Notes under the pieces: model-generated
Seen by the model: the letters and a program-made list of their open reading frames with translations, nothing else
Databases searched by the model: none
What the model was told of the DNA's origin: nothing
In this document: positions 1 to 10,503 of the stretch, piece by piece
How positions within the stretch are numbered: the stretch's first letter is position 1
Layout of the letters: the number at the start of each line of letters is the position of its first letter
Assembly: GCA_029261595.1 (NCBI GenBank)
Contig: JAJDAZ010000026.1
Location: 85,598-149,597 of the forward strand
Origin: Nitrospinaceae bacterium
GTDB lineage: Bacteria; Nitrospinota; Nitrospinia; Nitrospinales; VA-1
Direction of reading: 5' to 3'
Length of the DNA stretch: 64,000 bases
Position numbers and translations under genes: made by a program

Positions 1-361
1 ATTGCGAAACTTCCAGGTCCTCCATTTCATAAAACCCTCCCTTTACCGTATCAAAGGCAAAGACCCGGGCGCTGGTGGATTCGGCTGGAAGAGAAATAGC
101 ACGGTACTGATCATTGTCGGCGGATTGAATTTCCATGTAGACAATTCCAGTGTGGTATTTTAGCCCATATTTTTCAACTTCAATGAAGTTGCGGGCGTAA
201 CGCTTATTTTCTGCATGAAAGGCTTCCTGAATCTCCATAAAGTCCGTCAGGGCCTTCCTTGCCTGAACGTCCTCTGTGGTTTCAAACAATTGCGCGCAGG
301 AAGCCGTGAAAATAAGCAGGAAAAATGAAAAAATTAAAGCGGGGATGTTAAACTTCGTCAT
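1..361 (-). CDS. N-terminal part of a small exported protein, cut by the window edge
   Basis: The frame opens with ATG at 361 and is still open at base 1, so about 120 residues are visible. MTKFN is followed by a strongly hydrophobic stretch ending in TASC-AQ. This fits a signal peptide or a weak lipobox (Thr, not Leu, at -3). The following part (FHAENKRYARNFIEVEKYG) resembles the exported half of pilin-like proteins, which is only an impression. The gene is divergent from the rdgB-like gene, with 125 bases between the two starts. I do not recognise the family. Confidence 0.7.
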   Translation of the reverse strand, partial: MTKFNIPALIFSFFLLIFTASCAQLFETTEDVQARKALTDFMEIQEAFHAENKRYARNFIEVEKYGLKYHTGIVYMEIQSADNDQYRAISLPAESTSARVFAFDTVKGGFYEMEDLEVSQ

Positions 362-486
362 GAATTAACGGAACCATAATTTATTGATTTGTTTAAAGGT
401 TTAGATGTATAGCACAGTCATTGGGGTGGCGCAAGGCTTCCCGTTGAGTTCCCGTAATATCCATCCATTAATTATTTAAAAATATC

Positions 487-1044
487 ATGAATTCCAACAT
501 TGTATTTGAGAATATCCAATTTGTAACAGGCAACTCAAACAAAGTCCGGGAGGCGGGCGAAATCCTCGGAGTGACCTTACAGCAGGTGAATCTGCCGCAT
601 TTGCATGAAATACAGACTCATGACCTGGCAGAAATAATTCAGGATAAAACGGTTCAAGCCCATGTGGCGGTGAACGGTCCTGTGCTGGTGGAAGATTCGG
701 GTCTGATATTTACAGCCTGGAATGGTCTTCCAGGCGCCCTCGTCAAATGGTTCGAAACCACGGTGGGATGCGACGGCTTGCTGAAAATGCTGGAACCGTT
801 CGACAACCGGGAAGCGTTTGCTCTTTGTCACGTGGGTTTTCATGATGGAAAGGAAATCAAAACCGCCAGAGGCAGGGTGAAGGGCAGGGTGGCGGACCGG
901 TTGCAAGGGAATAACGGCTTCGGCTGGGACACGATTTTCATTCCCGATGGCCATGACCGGACTTATGCTGAAATGTCCCCTGATGAAAAGAACTCAATAT
1001 CTCACCGGAGGAGGGCCTTCGAGGCGCTCAAGGAGATGATTTAA
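487..1044 (+). CDS. rdgB: RdgB/HAM1-family non-canonical purine NTP pyrophosphatase
   Basis: Predicted cytosolic enzyme that hydrolyses ITP, dITP and XTP to the monophosphate and pyrophosphate, keeping deaminated purines out of DNA and RNA. The 185 residues carry the family signatures in order: T-G-N-S-N-K at 14-19 (phosphate loop), VEDSGL at 68-73 (metal and base site), GLPGA at 80-84, FGWD at 145-148 and SHRRRA at 172-177. Length is slightly short of the usual 195-200 but nothing essential is missing. It stands alone, with a hairpin terminator downstream and a convergent small gene beyond it. The family assignment is firm; the symbol follows from the family. Confidence 0.93.
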   Translation: MNSNIVFENIQFVTGNSNKVREAGEILGVTLQQVNLPHLHEIQTHDLAEIIQDKTVQAHVAVNGPVLVEDSGLIFTAWNGLPGALVKWFETTVGCDGLLKMLEPFDNREAFALCHVGFHDGKEIKTARGRVKGRVADRLQGNNGFGWDTIFIPDGHDRTYAEMSPDEKNSISHRRRAFEALKEMI

Positions 1045-1153
1045 GAGTTGGAATTCTGTTGTTGAAGGCTAACGGGGAATAAGATCGGCTTCGGTACTGA
1101 TATCTCAGAAGGTGAATGGCCTATTTGGCCGCAACCGAAACCGCTGAGACAAA

Positions 1154-1179
1154 GCCAACCCCTCGTTAAAGGGGTTGGC
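1154..1179. terminator. Hairpin between convergent genes
   Basis: A perfect 10-bp stem (GCCAACCCCT with AGGGGTTGGC) closes a 6-base loop. It is enclosed by a second inverted pair (CTATTTGG at 1121-1128, CCAAATAG at 1189-1196). It sits between the ends of the rdgB-like gene and the convergent gene at 1206. Read on the minus strand the stem is followed by TTTG, so it could stop either transcript. Confidence 0.6.
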
Positions 1180-1205
1180 ATATGATTTCCAAATAGCCAA
1201 AGTAA

Positions 1206-1700
1206 TTACTCTCGGGACATTAAATAATTACTGGATGAGGATTTGCTACAGGTTTTACAGGTCGACAAGCAAACAAAATTACAAACGTTGAATTCAGGCC
1301 GTTTTTTATATTCGGCGGCCGGGCTTTTTGCTTTTTTTTCGGGACCCGCCTTCACGGCGATTTTTGCCGGGGTGGAAGCCGCCGCAGAACTGGAGGATAA
1401 TCCAGGATGCGCGTAAGAACGTTCTTGTAACCAGGATTTATAAAAAGGCGTTTTTGTGATTTTGGATGGGGACGCTTTAACGCTGGCCATTGCTTTGGGC
1501 TGGGCCATTTTTGTTGCCGCTGGAGTGGATGTCTTTGGCCTTAAACCGGGATGGGTGTAGGAACGTTCTTTTAACCAGGATTTGTAAAACGGAGTCATTT
1601 CTCCAGCTTCCGATGCCTGAGCAAACGTCGCTTGAAAAAATAATGCCGCCAGAAACAGAACCCCTAATTTTACGAGTGAATGATTGATCAATTTTTTCAT
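1206..1700 (-). CDS. Small exported repeat protein with a C-terminal cysteine cluster
   Basis: A 164-residue protein of unknown function. Residues 1-30 form a clear signal peptide (MKKLINHSLVKLG, hydrophobic core, AQASEA cleavage region), so it should leave the cytoplasm. Two near-identical 18-residue units follow, at 36-53 (TPFYKSWLKERSYTHPGL) and 84-101 (same with Q and A substitutions), separated by Ala/Lys/Pro/Ser-rich linkers. The tail carries four cysteines, C140, C144, C148 and C151, spaced like a metal or disulfide cluster. Low complexity and repeats suggest an envelope-associated peptide. A ribosomally made, processed precursor is possible but no maturation genes are adjacent. Confidence 0.75.
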   Translation of the reverse strand: MKKLINHSLVKLGVLFLAALFFQATFAQASEAGEMTPFYKSWLKERSYTHPGLRPKTSTPAATKMAQPKAMASVKASPSKITKTPFYKSWLQERSYAHPGLSSSSAAASTPAKIAVKAGPEKKAKSPAAEYKKRPEFNVCNFVCLSTCKTCSKSSSSNYLMSRE

Positions 1701-1906
1701 ATTTTATCCTTTCCCATTGAAGTAAAAAAACAAAGACTATCCTTCAAAATCAAAAGCAATAATTTCTTCAATCAAAACTGGAATATTGATGGGTTGAGTT
1801 TTATTGGATTTCGAATAGTATTTAAATTACGGACAATTTGTCAATATTTAATTTTCGGTTTTCCAATATTCCATCCGTCCATTCACATTCTTTAAAAGGG
1901 TGCGGG

Positions 1907-2305
1907 TTAATTGATCTCTAAATTTTTATATATATTTTTTAACACCACGCAATGAGTCTCCAGTTTTTCGTATTCCAAATCCGCCGATTCGCCGGGTTGC
2001 TTTTCCGAGGCGAGCCGGTAGGACTCTAAAACTTCATTCCAGGGGGTATTATCATCCAGCCAGTTTTTCTCTTCGATCCATTGGAGGCATTGTTCAAAAT
2101 TTTCGCAGGAACCACCCTGACCATTTGCCTGGAACCGGATACATTTTAAAGCCATTTCACAGGTGAAACTGAACCGTTGTAACGCGGCGTCCCGGTAATA
2201 ATCGGTTTTTTCATTTTTCAAAATTTCTTCAAAACGCTCAATCGTCCATTTAAAATGGGTCAGCAGGATTTCAAGAGACGGTTCCGAAGATTTAGGAGAG
2301 TTCAT
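1907..2305 (-). CDS. HI0074/HepT-type nucleotidyltransferase substrate-binding protein, orphan
   Basis: A 132-residue all-helical protein of the HI0074-like family. Telling features are HFKWTIERFEEIL near the N terminus, the tyrosine-containing segment around 36-45, RFSFTCEMALKCI around 45-58, and the WNEVLESYRLAS helix. Family members normally pair with a small MNT-fold nucleotidyltransferase, either as an accessory subunit or as a HepT-like toxin neutralised by AMPylation. No such partner lies on either side here: the neighbours are the exported repeat protein and a divergent DUF1566 protein. It is therefore an orphan or a remnant. Function beyond the family is inference. Confidence 0.8.
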   Translation of the reverse strand: MNSPKSSEPSLEILLTHFKWTIERFEEILKNEKTDYYRDAALQRFSFTCEMALKCIRFQANGQGGSCENFEQCLQWIEEKNWLDDNTPWNEVLESYRLASEKQPGESADLEYEKLETHCVVLKNIYKNLEIN

Positions 2306-2514
2306 TGTATTTGGGATTCCCTGACCTTAAATCTGACGGTGGATGAATAAAATATTGCCTGAACCATGATACCCCATTCACGGGGATTAATGTTGCATCA
2401 TGCTTTTGGCGCGTAAGAAAAAATGATACTATGAATAATTTTTTAAAAAGTGTTCTTTTTTGAAGTTTAGATTGAAACTTGCTGACTAACCCTTTTGACA
2501 CCTTTATATGACCC

Positions 2515-2955
2515 GTGAATGATACCAACCGATTTATCGATAATGGCGATGGAACCGTAACGGATACGGAAAAAAACCTCATGTGGAATAAAACCGATTC
2601 CATGCAGGATATGAAAAAATGGGTCAATTATCAGGACGGTGCGGATTATGCCCGAAGCCTGAGTGAAAAAAATTTCGCCGGATTTGATAATTGGCGTTTG
2701 CCGACCCGGGATGAAATAACCACCATTTATGATAAAACCTGGACCATTAAAGACAGGTTTGGAAAAGATATTCATATCCATGAATGTTTTGCTCCGGGAG
2801 GAGGATTTTCCATGATCGCTCAGCAGGTTTCAGGTCGAATGCGGACCTGGGTTTTTAATATCCGCGAAGGAGAATTCACCCAACCGGATGGACTCTGGAC
2901 GCTTGCGGAATCCGCCAGGGCCGTAAGGACGATTCATGCGGATGATGCAAAATGA
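2515..2955 (+). CDS. DUF1566 (Lcl C-terminal-like) domain protein
   Basis: A 146-residue protein made almost entirely of one DUF1566 domain. It opens with the diagnostic RFIDNGDGTVTDTEKNLMW, then has a DWN/GFDNWRLPTRDE segment and an aromatic-rich centre. Domains of this kind have a C-type-lectin-like or formylglycine-enzyme-like fold and are often found on exported proteins. No signal peptide is present here. GTG at 2515 is the first start after an in-frame stop at 2509-2511, so the N terminus is fixed within a few residues. It lies 27 bases upstream of acs on the same strand and could be cotranscribed. Biochemical role unknown. Confidence 0.8.
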   Translation: MNDTNRFIDNGDGTVTDTEKNLMWNKTDSMQDMKKWVNYQDGADYARSLSEKNFAGFDNWRLPTRDEITTIYDKTWTIKDRFGKDIHIHECFAPGGGFSMIAQQVSGRMRTWVFNIREGEFTQPDGLWTLAESARAVRTIHADDAK

Positions 2956-2982
2956 ACAGCCTATTTAAAGGGAGATCATTGA

Positions 2983-4965
<1,983 letters not shown>

Positions 4966-5031
4966 AACGAAAAGACCGGGAAGTTTTTAAAATTCCGACA
5001 GGCAGGCAATAAAAGACCGAACATTATAAGG

Positions 5032-5065
5032 ATCATGGGGTTGAACGTTTGTTCAACCCCATGAT
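5032..5065. terminator. Long perfect hairpin after acs
   Basis: ATCATGGGGTTGAAC and GTTCAACCCCATGAT form a perfect 15-bp stem around a GTTT loop, 67 bases after the acs stop. It lies between two convergent genes. No strong T-run follows on either strand, so it may be a protein-assisted terminator or an mRNA-stabilising structure. The rest of 4966-5243 holds nothing I can identify. Confidence 0.6.
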
Positions 5066-5243
5066 TTCTCACTCCACAGTGAAAAGAGAAAGGAACCCCT
5101 CCCCCCCCAATGAGCGTCAAATATTCAAAATGGGAATCTAATTTCTTAGGTTAATGTAAATGATACCATCTTTTTAAAATCTGTCAACTCAAAAGATTTG
5201 ATTTTGCTCAGCATATCGGTTTTTGAGATATTTTGGACTAACT

Positions 5244-7682
5244 TTATTGGGAGGAGGTCAGCGAGGTTTTTGGAAAGTCCGGATTTTTTACCCGGATGTT
5301 TTGAGTGGCCAGCAATTGTTTCACTGCTTTTAACCCTTTATGCGATCGGGTTATGAGGGGCTCCAGCTTCAGCGATTCCGTGAATGCCGCTCTGGATTCG
5401 GTCAGTCGGCGCAATTTCAAATAGGCCCAACCCAAACCGGCGTGAGCTTCCGCAAGCTCTGGATGAAAGGTTAAATCTTTTTGAAAATGGCTGACGGCTT
5501 GCAGATAATTCCCTGAATGGTAATAGGCTCTTGCAAGCTTTGTCCTGGCGGTGGTGCTGATCTTCAAGGAATCCTTTCCGGCGCCCTCCATAGCGGTTTC
5601 CATCACGGGTGGAGAAGCCGGGTCGAAAGCCAGTGCCTGTTCCAAATATTTTATGGCCTGGGCATATTCCTTCATTTGGTAAAAATTATAACCGATTCCC
5701 TTATGCGCCTCGGCCTTTTCCGGTCTTTCCGCAAGCGAGATCTGAAACATCTCAATGGACCTGGAAAATTTGTTTTTGTGGTAATAAGCCCACCCCAGGC
5801 GGTCATAAACTTGCCAGCCAAAGCGCTGGTTTTCCAGAAAGTTAAAAAACTCGTCCGAAACCACCGAGTCGGGGTCCATGGAGATCGCTTTTAGAAAATA
5901 TTCCACAGCAAGGTCGGGCTTACTGTTTTTATAGTGAATCCATCCCATCCCCATATACAAGGAGACCCGTAACGGGTCCACCTGCACCTCGCCCTCAAAA
6001 TACCGGCGCGCCCGATCCGGTTTCCAACTGTGCAGGATGCTCCAGTCCAGTTCCTGATTTTCCTGTTTTTCATCGGGACGATGGTCTTGGATGAATTTCA
6101 GATAAGTGACGGCGTCCTGATACCTTTTTTGCTGAAAATAGGACAGGCCCATTCCACGGATGGAATCAGATTCAAAGTCGGCATGCTTGCGGGACCGCTT
6201 GAAATTTTCGAGGGCCAGGTCGAATTGTCCTTTATGATATTGACTCCATCCCAGGCCATTGTATGCGCGGGCAAGTGACCCGGTCAGTTCGGCCACCGGC
6301 TTTCTATATTCGATATAATCGTGATACAGGCGCGCGGACTCTTTATGGTTTTTATGTTTGAATGCCTGATTGGCCCGGTACAGCTCAGGGTCCATGCTTT
6401 CTTCCAACGCCTCACCGCCTGCAAGCACGACTTCGTTTTCCGGGGCCAGTTCCCGGGCTTTATCTAGAAAGTTTCTGGCCGATTCAAAGTTGTTATATCT
6501 CAGGGCAATCATTCCGAGCTGTACATGCGAGCGCGCCCATTTGGGAAACTCTTTTCTCAAGGCTTCATACTTTTCTTCTGCAATCCTTAATTTGTTCCTG
6601 TCGAAATAATACCGGGCGAAAGACGCTTTCTGCATTTTAAAATTTTCAGATTCCTGCAAGCCCTTCACCACCCCAGGAAACTTGGGATAAATTTGCGCCA
6701 TCCGCTCAAAAACCTCGTCTGCTTTTTGAATCTCCTTATTTTTGAGATAGCTCCAGGCCAGGCCGTTTTGGGCGTCCAGGGACTGATTCAAATTTTCAGG
6801 CAAATTTTGAAACGCCTGCAACGCCCTTCGGTACAATCTCTGGCGGTAAAACCTCCAGGCTTCCTCCAATTCCGGGGACGCATTTTCGGTCCGGCCCAAA
6901 CCCCATTGCATGCTCAAATATCGGGGACCGTCCACCGACAGGGTGAAAAGTGATAGGGTGTCGGGCGTTTCCGGAAGAACAGGGAAGGAGCTTTCAGATA
7001 GTTTGTCTCCGTCTGTTTGCCAGAAGACCAGTAGGTGTTCAATTTCCTGAGAGTTGTATATTTTTTGGAGATGGGGCAAGGCTTTTTCGGTGTTTTTCTG
7101 CTTGAGATAAATCACCGCCCGGCCCTTGTGAATATCGTATAAATTGACGGGAGAATATTTTTCCGCACTGGCGAACGTGTCCAACGCTTTTTTGTGATTG
7201 TTCATGCTCAGATAACACCAGCCCATTCCGGCAATCGTGGACGGGTCTCTTGGGTGGATGGCGTGATTGCGCTCAAAGGACCGCAGGGCTTTATCGTATC
7301 TGCCTTGAAAAAAATAGGTCCAGGGCAATAGTTTGAGGGCAGAGGGCTCATCGGGAAATTGCAGGAGCACTTTTTTTAAATAAAACTCCGTTTCAGGATA
7401 TTCCTGTAGATGGTAACGGTACCGGGCGGCCTGCAAATCTTTTTGATAGGGTTGGAGCGGGGGAGCCTCGGGCTTCGGAATGAAGTAGGAGGTGGCCTTC
7501 TTGAGAAGGGATGTTTTTTGACTTTTCTCTTTTTCAGGAGAGACGGATTTTTCTATTTTTGGTTTGGGTTTTTTTTCAATTTTGGGAGGGGACGAGGCGC
7601 ACCCCGATAAGAAGGCCAGAACCAGAGCCGTCCCCAGTGAAAGTTGCCATTTTGTCAATTTACCTGAATAGAAAATTCGCAT
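5244..7682 (-). CDS. Large TPR-repeat lipoprotein
   Basis: An 812-residue protein. The N terminus has a positive, hydrophobic signal with lipobox LSGC (lipidated Cys28), predicting attachment to the envelope facing the periplasm. From about residue 75 to the end it consists of tetratricopeptide repeats, with repeated patterns such as LGWAYYHKNKFSRSIEMF and GLGWAYLKLRRLTESRAAF. These motifs are closest to consensus between residues 90-180 and 480-790. TPR arrays are protein-interaction scaffolds, and in lipoproteins they often organise outer-membrane or polysaccharide-export machinery. No partner genes are adjacent, apart from a divergent SUMF1-type lipoprotein. The specific role is unknown. 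Confidence 0.9.
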   Translation of the reverse strand: MRIFYSGKLTKWQLSLGTALVLAFLSGCASSPPKIEKKPKPKIEKSVSPEKEKSQKTSLLKKATSYFIPKPEAPPLQPYQKDLQAARYRYHLQEYPETEFYLKKVLLQFPDEPSALKLLPWTYFFQGRYDKALRSFERNHAIHPRDPSTIAGMGWCYLSMNNHKKALDTFASAEKYSPVNLYDIHKGRAVIYLKQKNTEKALPHLQKIYNSQEIEHLLVFWQTDGDKLSESSFPVLPETPDTLSLFTLSVDGPRYLSMQWGLGRTENASPELEEAWRFYRQRLYRRALQAFQNLPENLNQSLDAQNGLAWSYLKNKEIQKADEVFERMAQIYPKFPGVVKGLQESENFKMQKASFARYYFDRNKLRIAEEKYEALRKEFPKWARSHVQLGMIALRYNNFESARNFLDKARELAPENEVVLAGGEALEESMDPELYRANQAFKHKNHKESARLYHDYIEYRKPVAELTGSLARAYNGLGWSQYHKGQFDLALENFKRSRKHADFESDSIRGMGLSYFQQKRYQDAVTYLKFIQDHRPDEKQENQELDWSILHSWKPDRARRYFEGEVQVDPLRVSLYMGMGWIHYKNSKPDLAVEYFLKAISMDPDSVVSDEFFNFLENQRFGWQVYDRLGWAYYHKNKFSRSIEMFQISLAERPEKAEAHKGIGYNFYQMKEYAQAIKYLEQALAFDPASPPVMETAMEGAGKDSLKISTTARTKLARAYYHSGNYLQAVSHFQKDLTFHPELAEAHAGLGWAYLKLRRLTESRAAFTESLKLEPLITRSHKGLKAVKQLLATQNIRVKNPDFPKTSLTSSQ

Positions 7683-7900
7683 ACCTTATCGAGGAGTCCA
7701 AAATCTATATTCTGTTCTCTATCGGCACAAAATCCGGATTTTTGAGCGCAAATCCAATATATTTAAGGATTTACCCGTATTTTTTGAGGATTTGCCATCC
7801 TCCGGGAGGAATCATAAAACCGGATTCCCGCAATTAAAATTTTTTGTAAACAAACTGCAACGTGTTAATATCTCTCGCTTATCTAATGTCACTTAAAACA

Positions 7901-8830
7901 ATGCGTTTTCTAATTTTTTTTATATTGAGCCTGCTTCTGGTTTTAGGAGCGGGATGCTCCGGTAACGACGATCGGGAAGAAACCTCCGAAAAGGGTGAAT
8001 TGTTCCCTTCAGAATCGGAAGAATCCTCCCCGGATTTAACATCTCCTGCAGAAACGGCGGAAAAGGTGGTTCCCGTCCAATTGTCCCCGGAAGATCAGGA
8101 AAAAGCCAAACTCGCGCCGGAGGGCATGGTCTTTATTAAAGGCGGGTGTTATGTCATGGGCAATGATTATGCCCAGGAAGACGAAAAACCGGAACATGAA
8201 GTCTGCCTCGATGATTTTTACCTGGATAAATACGAGGTGACCCAGGGGCGCTGGGAAAAACTGCTCGGTTTCAATCCCTCCAAGCTCATTGGTCCCGATC
8301 ATCCGGTCGAGCAGGTCAATTATGTTGAAGTACAGGAGTTCCTGGAAAAATCCAACGGCCAGTGCCGTCTGCCGACCGAAGCGGAATGGGAGTATGCCGC
8401 GAGGGGAGGGGCGGACGCTCGTTATTTCTGGGGCAATATGATGGACGAAGCCTACGCCTGGTATAAGGACGGGTCAGGCGAAACCACGCATCCCGTGGGG
8501 CAGAAAAAACCCAATCAATACGGTCTCTATGACATGATGGGCAATGTCTGGGAGTGGACGAACGACTGGTACGAGCCCTACTACCAGATACGGGAAAAGA
8601 AAAATCCCAAAGGGCCTGCAACCGGCGAATACAGGGTGATCCGTGGCGGCGCGTTCGATTCTTCGGCAGGGGCCTTACGCATCACCAATCGCATCTGGCT
8701 TCATCCCAAAAACCGGGTCTTCCCAAAAGTAACCACCTATGGTCAGGCCATCAACGAAGTTTATAATTACATCGGCTTTCGTTGCGCTCAATCCATCTCC
8801 AGTCAGCCTAAGAAAACTTCTGAAGAATAA
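7901..8830 (+). CDS. SUMF1/FGE-like domain lipoprotein
   Basis: I take ATG 7901 (309 residues) as the start because it gives a proper lipoprotein signal, MRFLIFFILSLLLVLGAGC, with the lipidated cysteine at residue 19; a GTG start 13 codons upstream is possible. After an acidic linker the protein is a formylglycine-generating-enzyme-like domain. Its hallmarks are EGMVFIKGGCYVMGND, KYEVTQGRWE, CRLPTEAEWEYAARGG, GNVWEWTNDWY, RVIRGGAFDS and a terminal IGFRC. The paired catalytic cysteines of true FGE are absent after GGAF, so it is probably a non-catalytic, ligand- or surface-binding member. It is divergent from the TPR lipoprotein gene. Confidence 0.9.
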   Translation: MRFLIFFILSLLLVLGAGCSGNDDREETSEKGELFPSESEESSPDLTSPAETAEKVVPVQLSPEDQEKAKLAPEGMVFIKGGCYVMGNDYAQEDEKPEHEVCLDDFYLDKYEVTQGRWEKLLGFNPSKLIGPDHPVEQVNYVEVQEFLEKSNGQCRLPTEAEWEYAARGGADARYFWGNMMDEAYAWYKDGSGETTHPVGQKKPNQYGLYDMMGNVWEWTNDWYEPYYQIREKKNPKGPATGEYRVIRGGAFDSSAGALRITNRIWLHPKNRVFPKVTTYGQAINEVYNYIGFRCAQSISSQPKKTSEE

Positions 8831-8862
8831 TTGTTCTTCAAAACTTCCTCATTGATAAAAAT

Positions 8863-8890
8863 ATGTAGTCAAGAAAGGACCTGACCCCTT
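8863..8890. repeat. Left arm of inverted repeat framing an AT-rich gene
   Basis: A 28-base arm beginning ATGTAGTCAAGAA and ending TGACCCCTT. Its reverse complement recurs at 9793-9820 with 25 of 28 bases identical. GGGGTCAGG-type ends are familiar from REP and mini-transposon termini, which is background knowledge rather than proof. Confidence 0.8.
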
Positions 8891-8895
8891 CCTCC

Positions 8896-9720
8896 TCATT
8901 TGGGAGGAGTTTGCATCTCCAGGATTTTTTGTTTTTTTAACAGTAAGGATTTTGTAGAAATTCTGTCTATCTTCTTTATCGGAATAATTCTAATACTGTG
9001 TGTTTCATCCTGAAAATCTACGGTATATGCATAACTGTTATTTTGAAAAATATAGCGAAGGTTTGTGGATTTCTGATATTTATTCAAAAATACATAAGGC
9101 AAAGTTGAAATTTTTTTATATGTATCTACCGCTCCAATAAATCCTCCCATATTGTAGGAAAATAATGTAAGCCCATAGATTAAACCTACGAAGAGTATTA
9201 ATCTAAATGAACTTAATTCTGGCTTCTTAGACTGAGCCATAATTAGGGTTTTTATACATGCAACGGTTAGGGACAAAGACATAATTGAAATTAGGAATTT
9301 TAAAGTTAATTCTTTTTCTGTCCAATCCCATTTCCACCAAATAAAATTTATAGCGTCAAAAATCAAAATTAAAACCGTGAAAATAACAGCCCATTTAACT
9401 ATTGTTTCCGAAAGTATGGTTTTTACAGGATATTTTGAAACAAGAAACCACAAGGAAACACATGTAAAAAAAATTAGGAAAAGGCTGGGGAAAACAGACT
9501 TATGAAAAATAAGCTTAGTCGGGACCTCCGGAAATAAATAGAGAGCATCAAATTGACTTAAATAACCTGAGGTATATAGACAACCCATTATGAAAAAGAA
9601 CCCAGTAAATACCAAAAAAGTGGTTACTAATCCAACAGCCTGCCCATAAAGAGATGGGATGATGTTATTAAAAAGGTTATGGAAATACTCTTCTTTAGGA
9701 TTTTTTGATTCTTCTCCCAT
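8896..9720 (-). CDS. Multi-pass membrane protein of unknown function, AT-rich
   Basis: A 274-residue protein with about five membrane segments (roughly residues 27-49, 74-94, 108-127, 140-160, 172-190). A soluble C-terminal tail of about 80 residues contains HSIRIIPIKKIDRIS. The gene is visibly more AT-rich than its neighbours and lies exactly between two inverted repeats, suggesting a horizontally acquired cassette. Its layout resembles the membrane protein at 15615, which has a similarly placed SKF..ILDYSEA loop and a QKIRLIPI segment in the tail. I do not recognise the family. The soluble domain after the membrane bundle could be a sensor or effector part. Confidence 0.75.
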   Translation of the reverse strand: MGEESKNPKEEYFHNLFNNIIPSLYGQAVGLVTTFLVFTGFFFIMGCLYTSGYLSQFDALYLFPEVPTKLIFHKSVFPSLFLIFFTCVSLWFLVSKYPVKTILSETIVKWAVIFTVLILIFDAINFIWWKWDWTEKELTLKFLISIMSLSLTVACIKTLIMAQSKKPELSSFRLILFVGLIYGLTLFSYNMGGFIGAVDTYKKISTLPYVFLNKYQKSTNLRYIFQNNSYAYTVDFQDETHSIRIIPIKKIDRISTKSLLLKKQKILEMQTPPK

Positions 9721-9792
9721 AGCTCAATAGTTTTCATAGGGGTAATTGGGGCGAGAAACTTGACAAGTATATAGGAAGATTGTAATTGAAAA

Positions 9793-9820
9793 AAGGGGTC
9801 AAGCCCCTTCTTGACTACAT
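9793..9820. repeat. Right arm of inverted repeat framing an AT-rich gene
   Basis: Reverse complement of the arm at 8863-8890, differing at three positions. Arm-to-arm the unit spans 958 bases and encloses just one gene. No transposase is inside. Confidence 0.8.
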
Positions 9821-9950
9821 TTTTTAGATAGTGGTCGCGGATCGTGATGACGATTAAATTATCTTCGCAACAAGCAGGACTTAGTCGGTTAAAAACCCAT
9901 CGAAAGTTAGTACTCGGTCCAGCGTCACGCTGGCGCCCTCTGCGGAAGAG

Positions 9951-10379
9951 TCAACGGCATTCGTTGCAGATGCCGAACATGTCTAATTTGTGGGAAGTGA
10001 TGGTGAAGCCATTGCGGGCGGCGACTTCTTCCTGGAATTTTTCAATCAAAGGATGATTGAATTCGATGATCTTTCCGCATTCGGTGCAGATCATGTGATC
10101 GTGATGGCTGTGCATGTATTTATGCTCGTAGCGTTTTTGCCCATCTCCAAAATCCAGCTCGGAAGCGAGACCGCTCTGGGTCAGCAGAGCCAGGGTCCGG
10201 TACACGGTTGCCAGACCGACCTTGGGTTCTGCGGCCGTGACCAGCTTATATAATTCTTCAGCGCTGACATGTTCCTCATGTTCCAGAAACGCCTTCAGCA
10301 CCGCCCGCCGTTGTCGGGTGATCTTTAAATTGTTCTGGGCGATAAAATCTTCCAGAACCTCTAGTTCCTTGCTGGCCAT
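9951..10379 (-). CDS. fur: Fur-family ferric uptake regulator
   Basis: A 142-residue metal-responsive repressor. The winged-helix DNA-binding half has TRQRRAVLKAF and GLATVYRTLALL (recognition helix, about 55-66). The metal-binding half has HSHHDH at 90-95, the structural-zinc cysteines C98 and C101, a GKIIEF strand, and a second pair C138 and C141 at the very end. This arrangement is that of classical Fur and PerR rather than Zur or Nur. With Fe2+ bound it would repress iron-acquisition genes. None are in the window and no Fur box is obvious next to it. It lies downstream of hisS on the same strand. Confidence 0.93.
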   Translation of the reverse strand: MASKELEVLEDFIAQNNLKITRQRRAVLKAFLEHEEHVSAEELYKLVTAAEPKVGLATVYRTLALLTQSGLASELDFGDGQKRYEHKYMHSHHDHMICTECGKIIEFNHPLIEKFQEEVAARNGFTITSHKLDMFGICNECR

Positions 10380-10503
10380 TCAAAAATACTCAAAGATTGA
10401 TTAAGGTAATGCGTGCGACAATTTAACACGAGGCTTTTCAGAGGTCAACGCTTGTGGATTGGATTTTGTTTTACGGAAAACCGGGTCGGGCTTTGCCGGC
10501 GGA

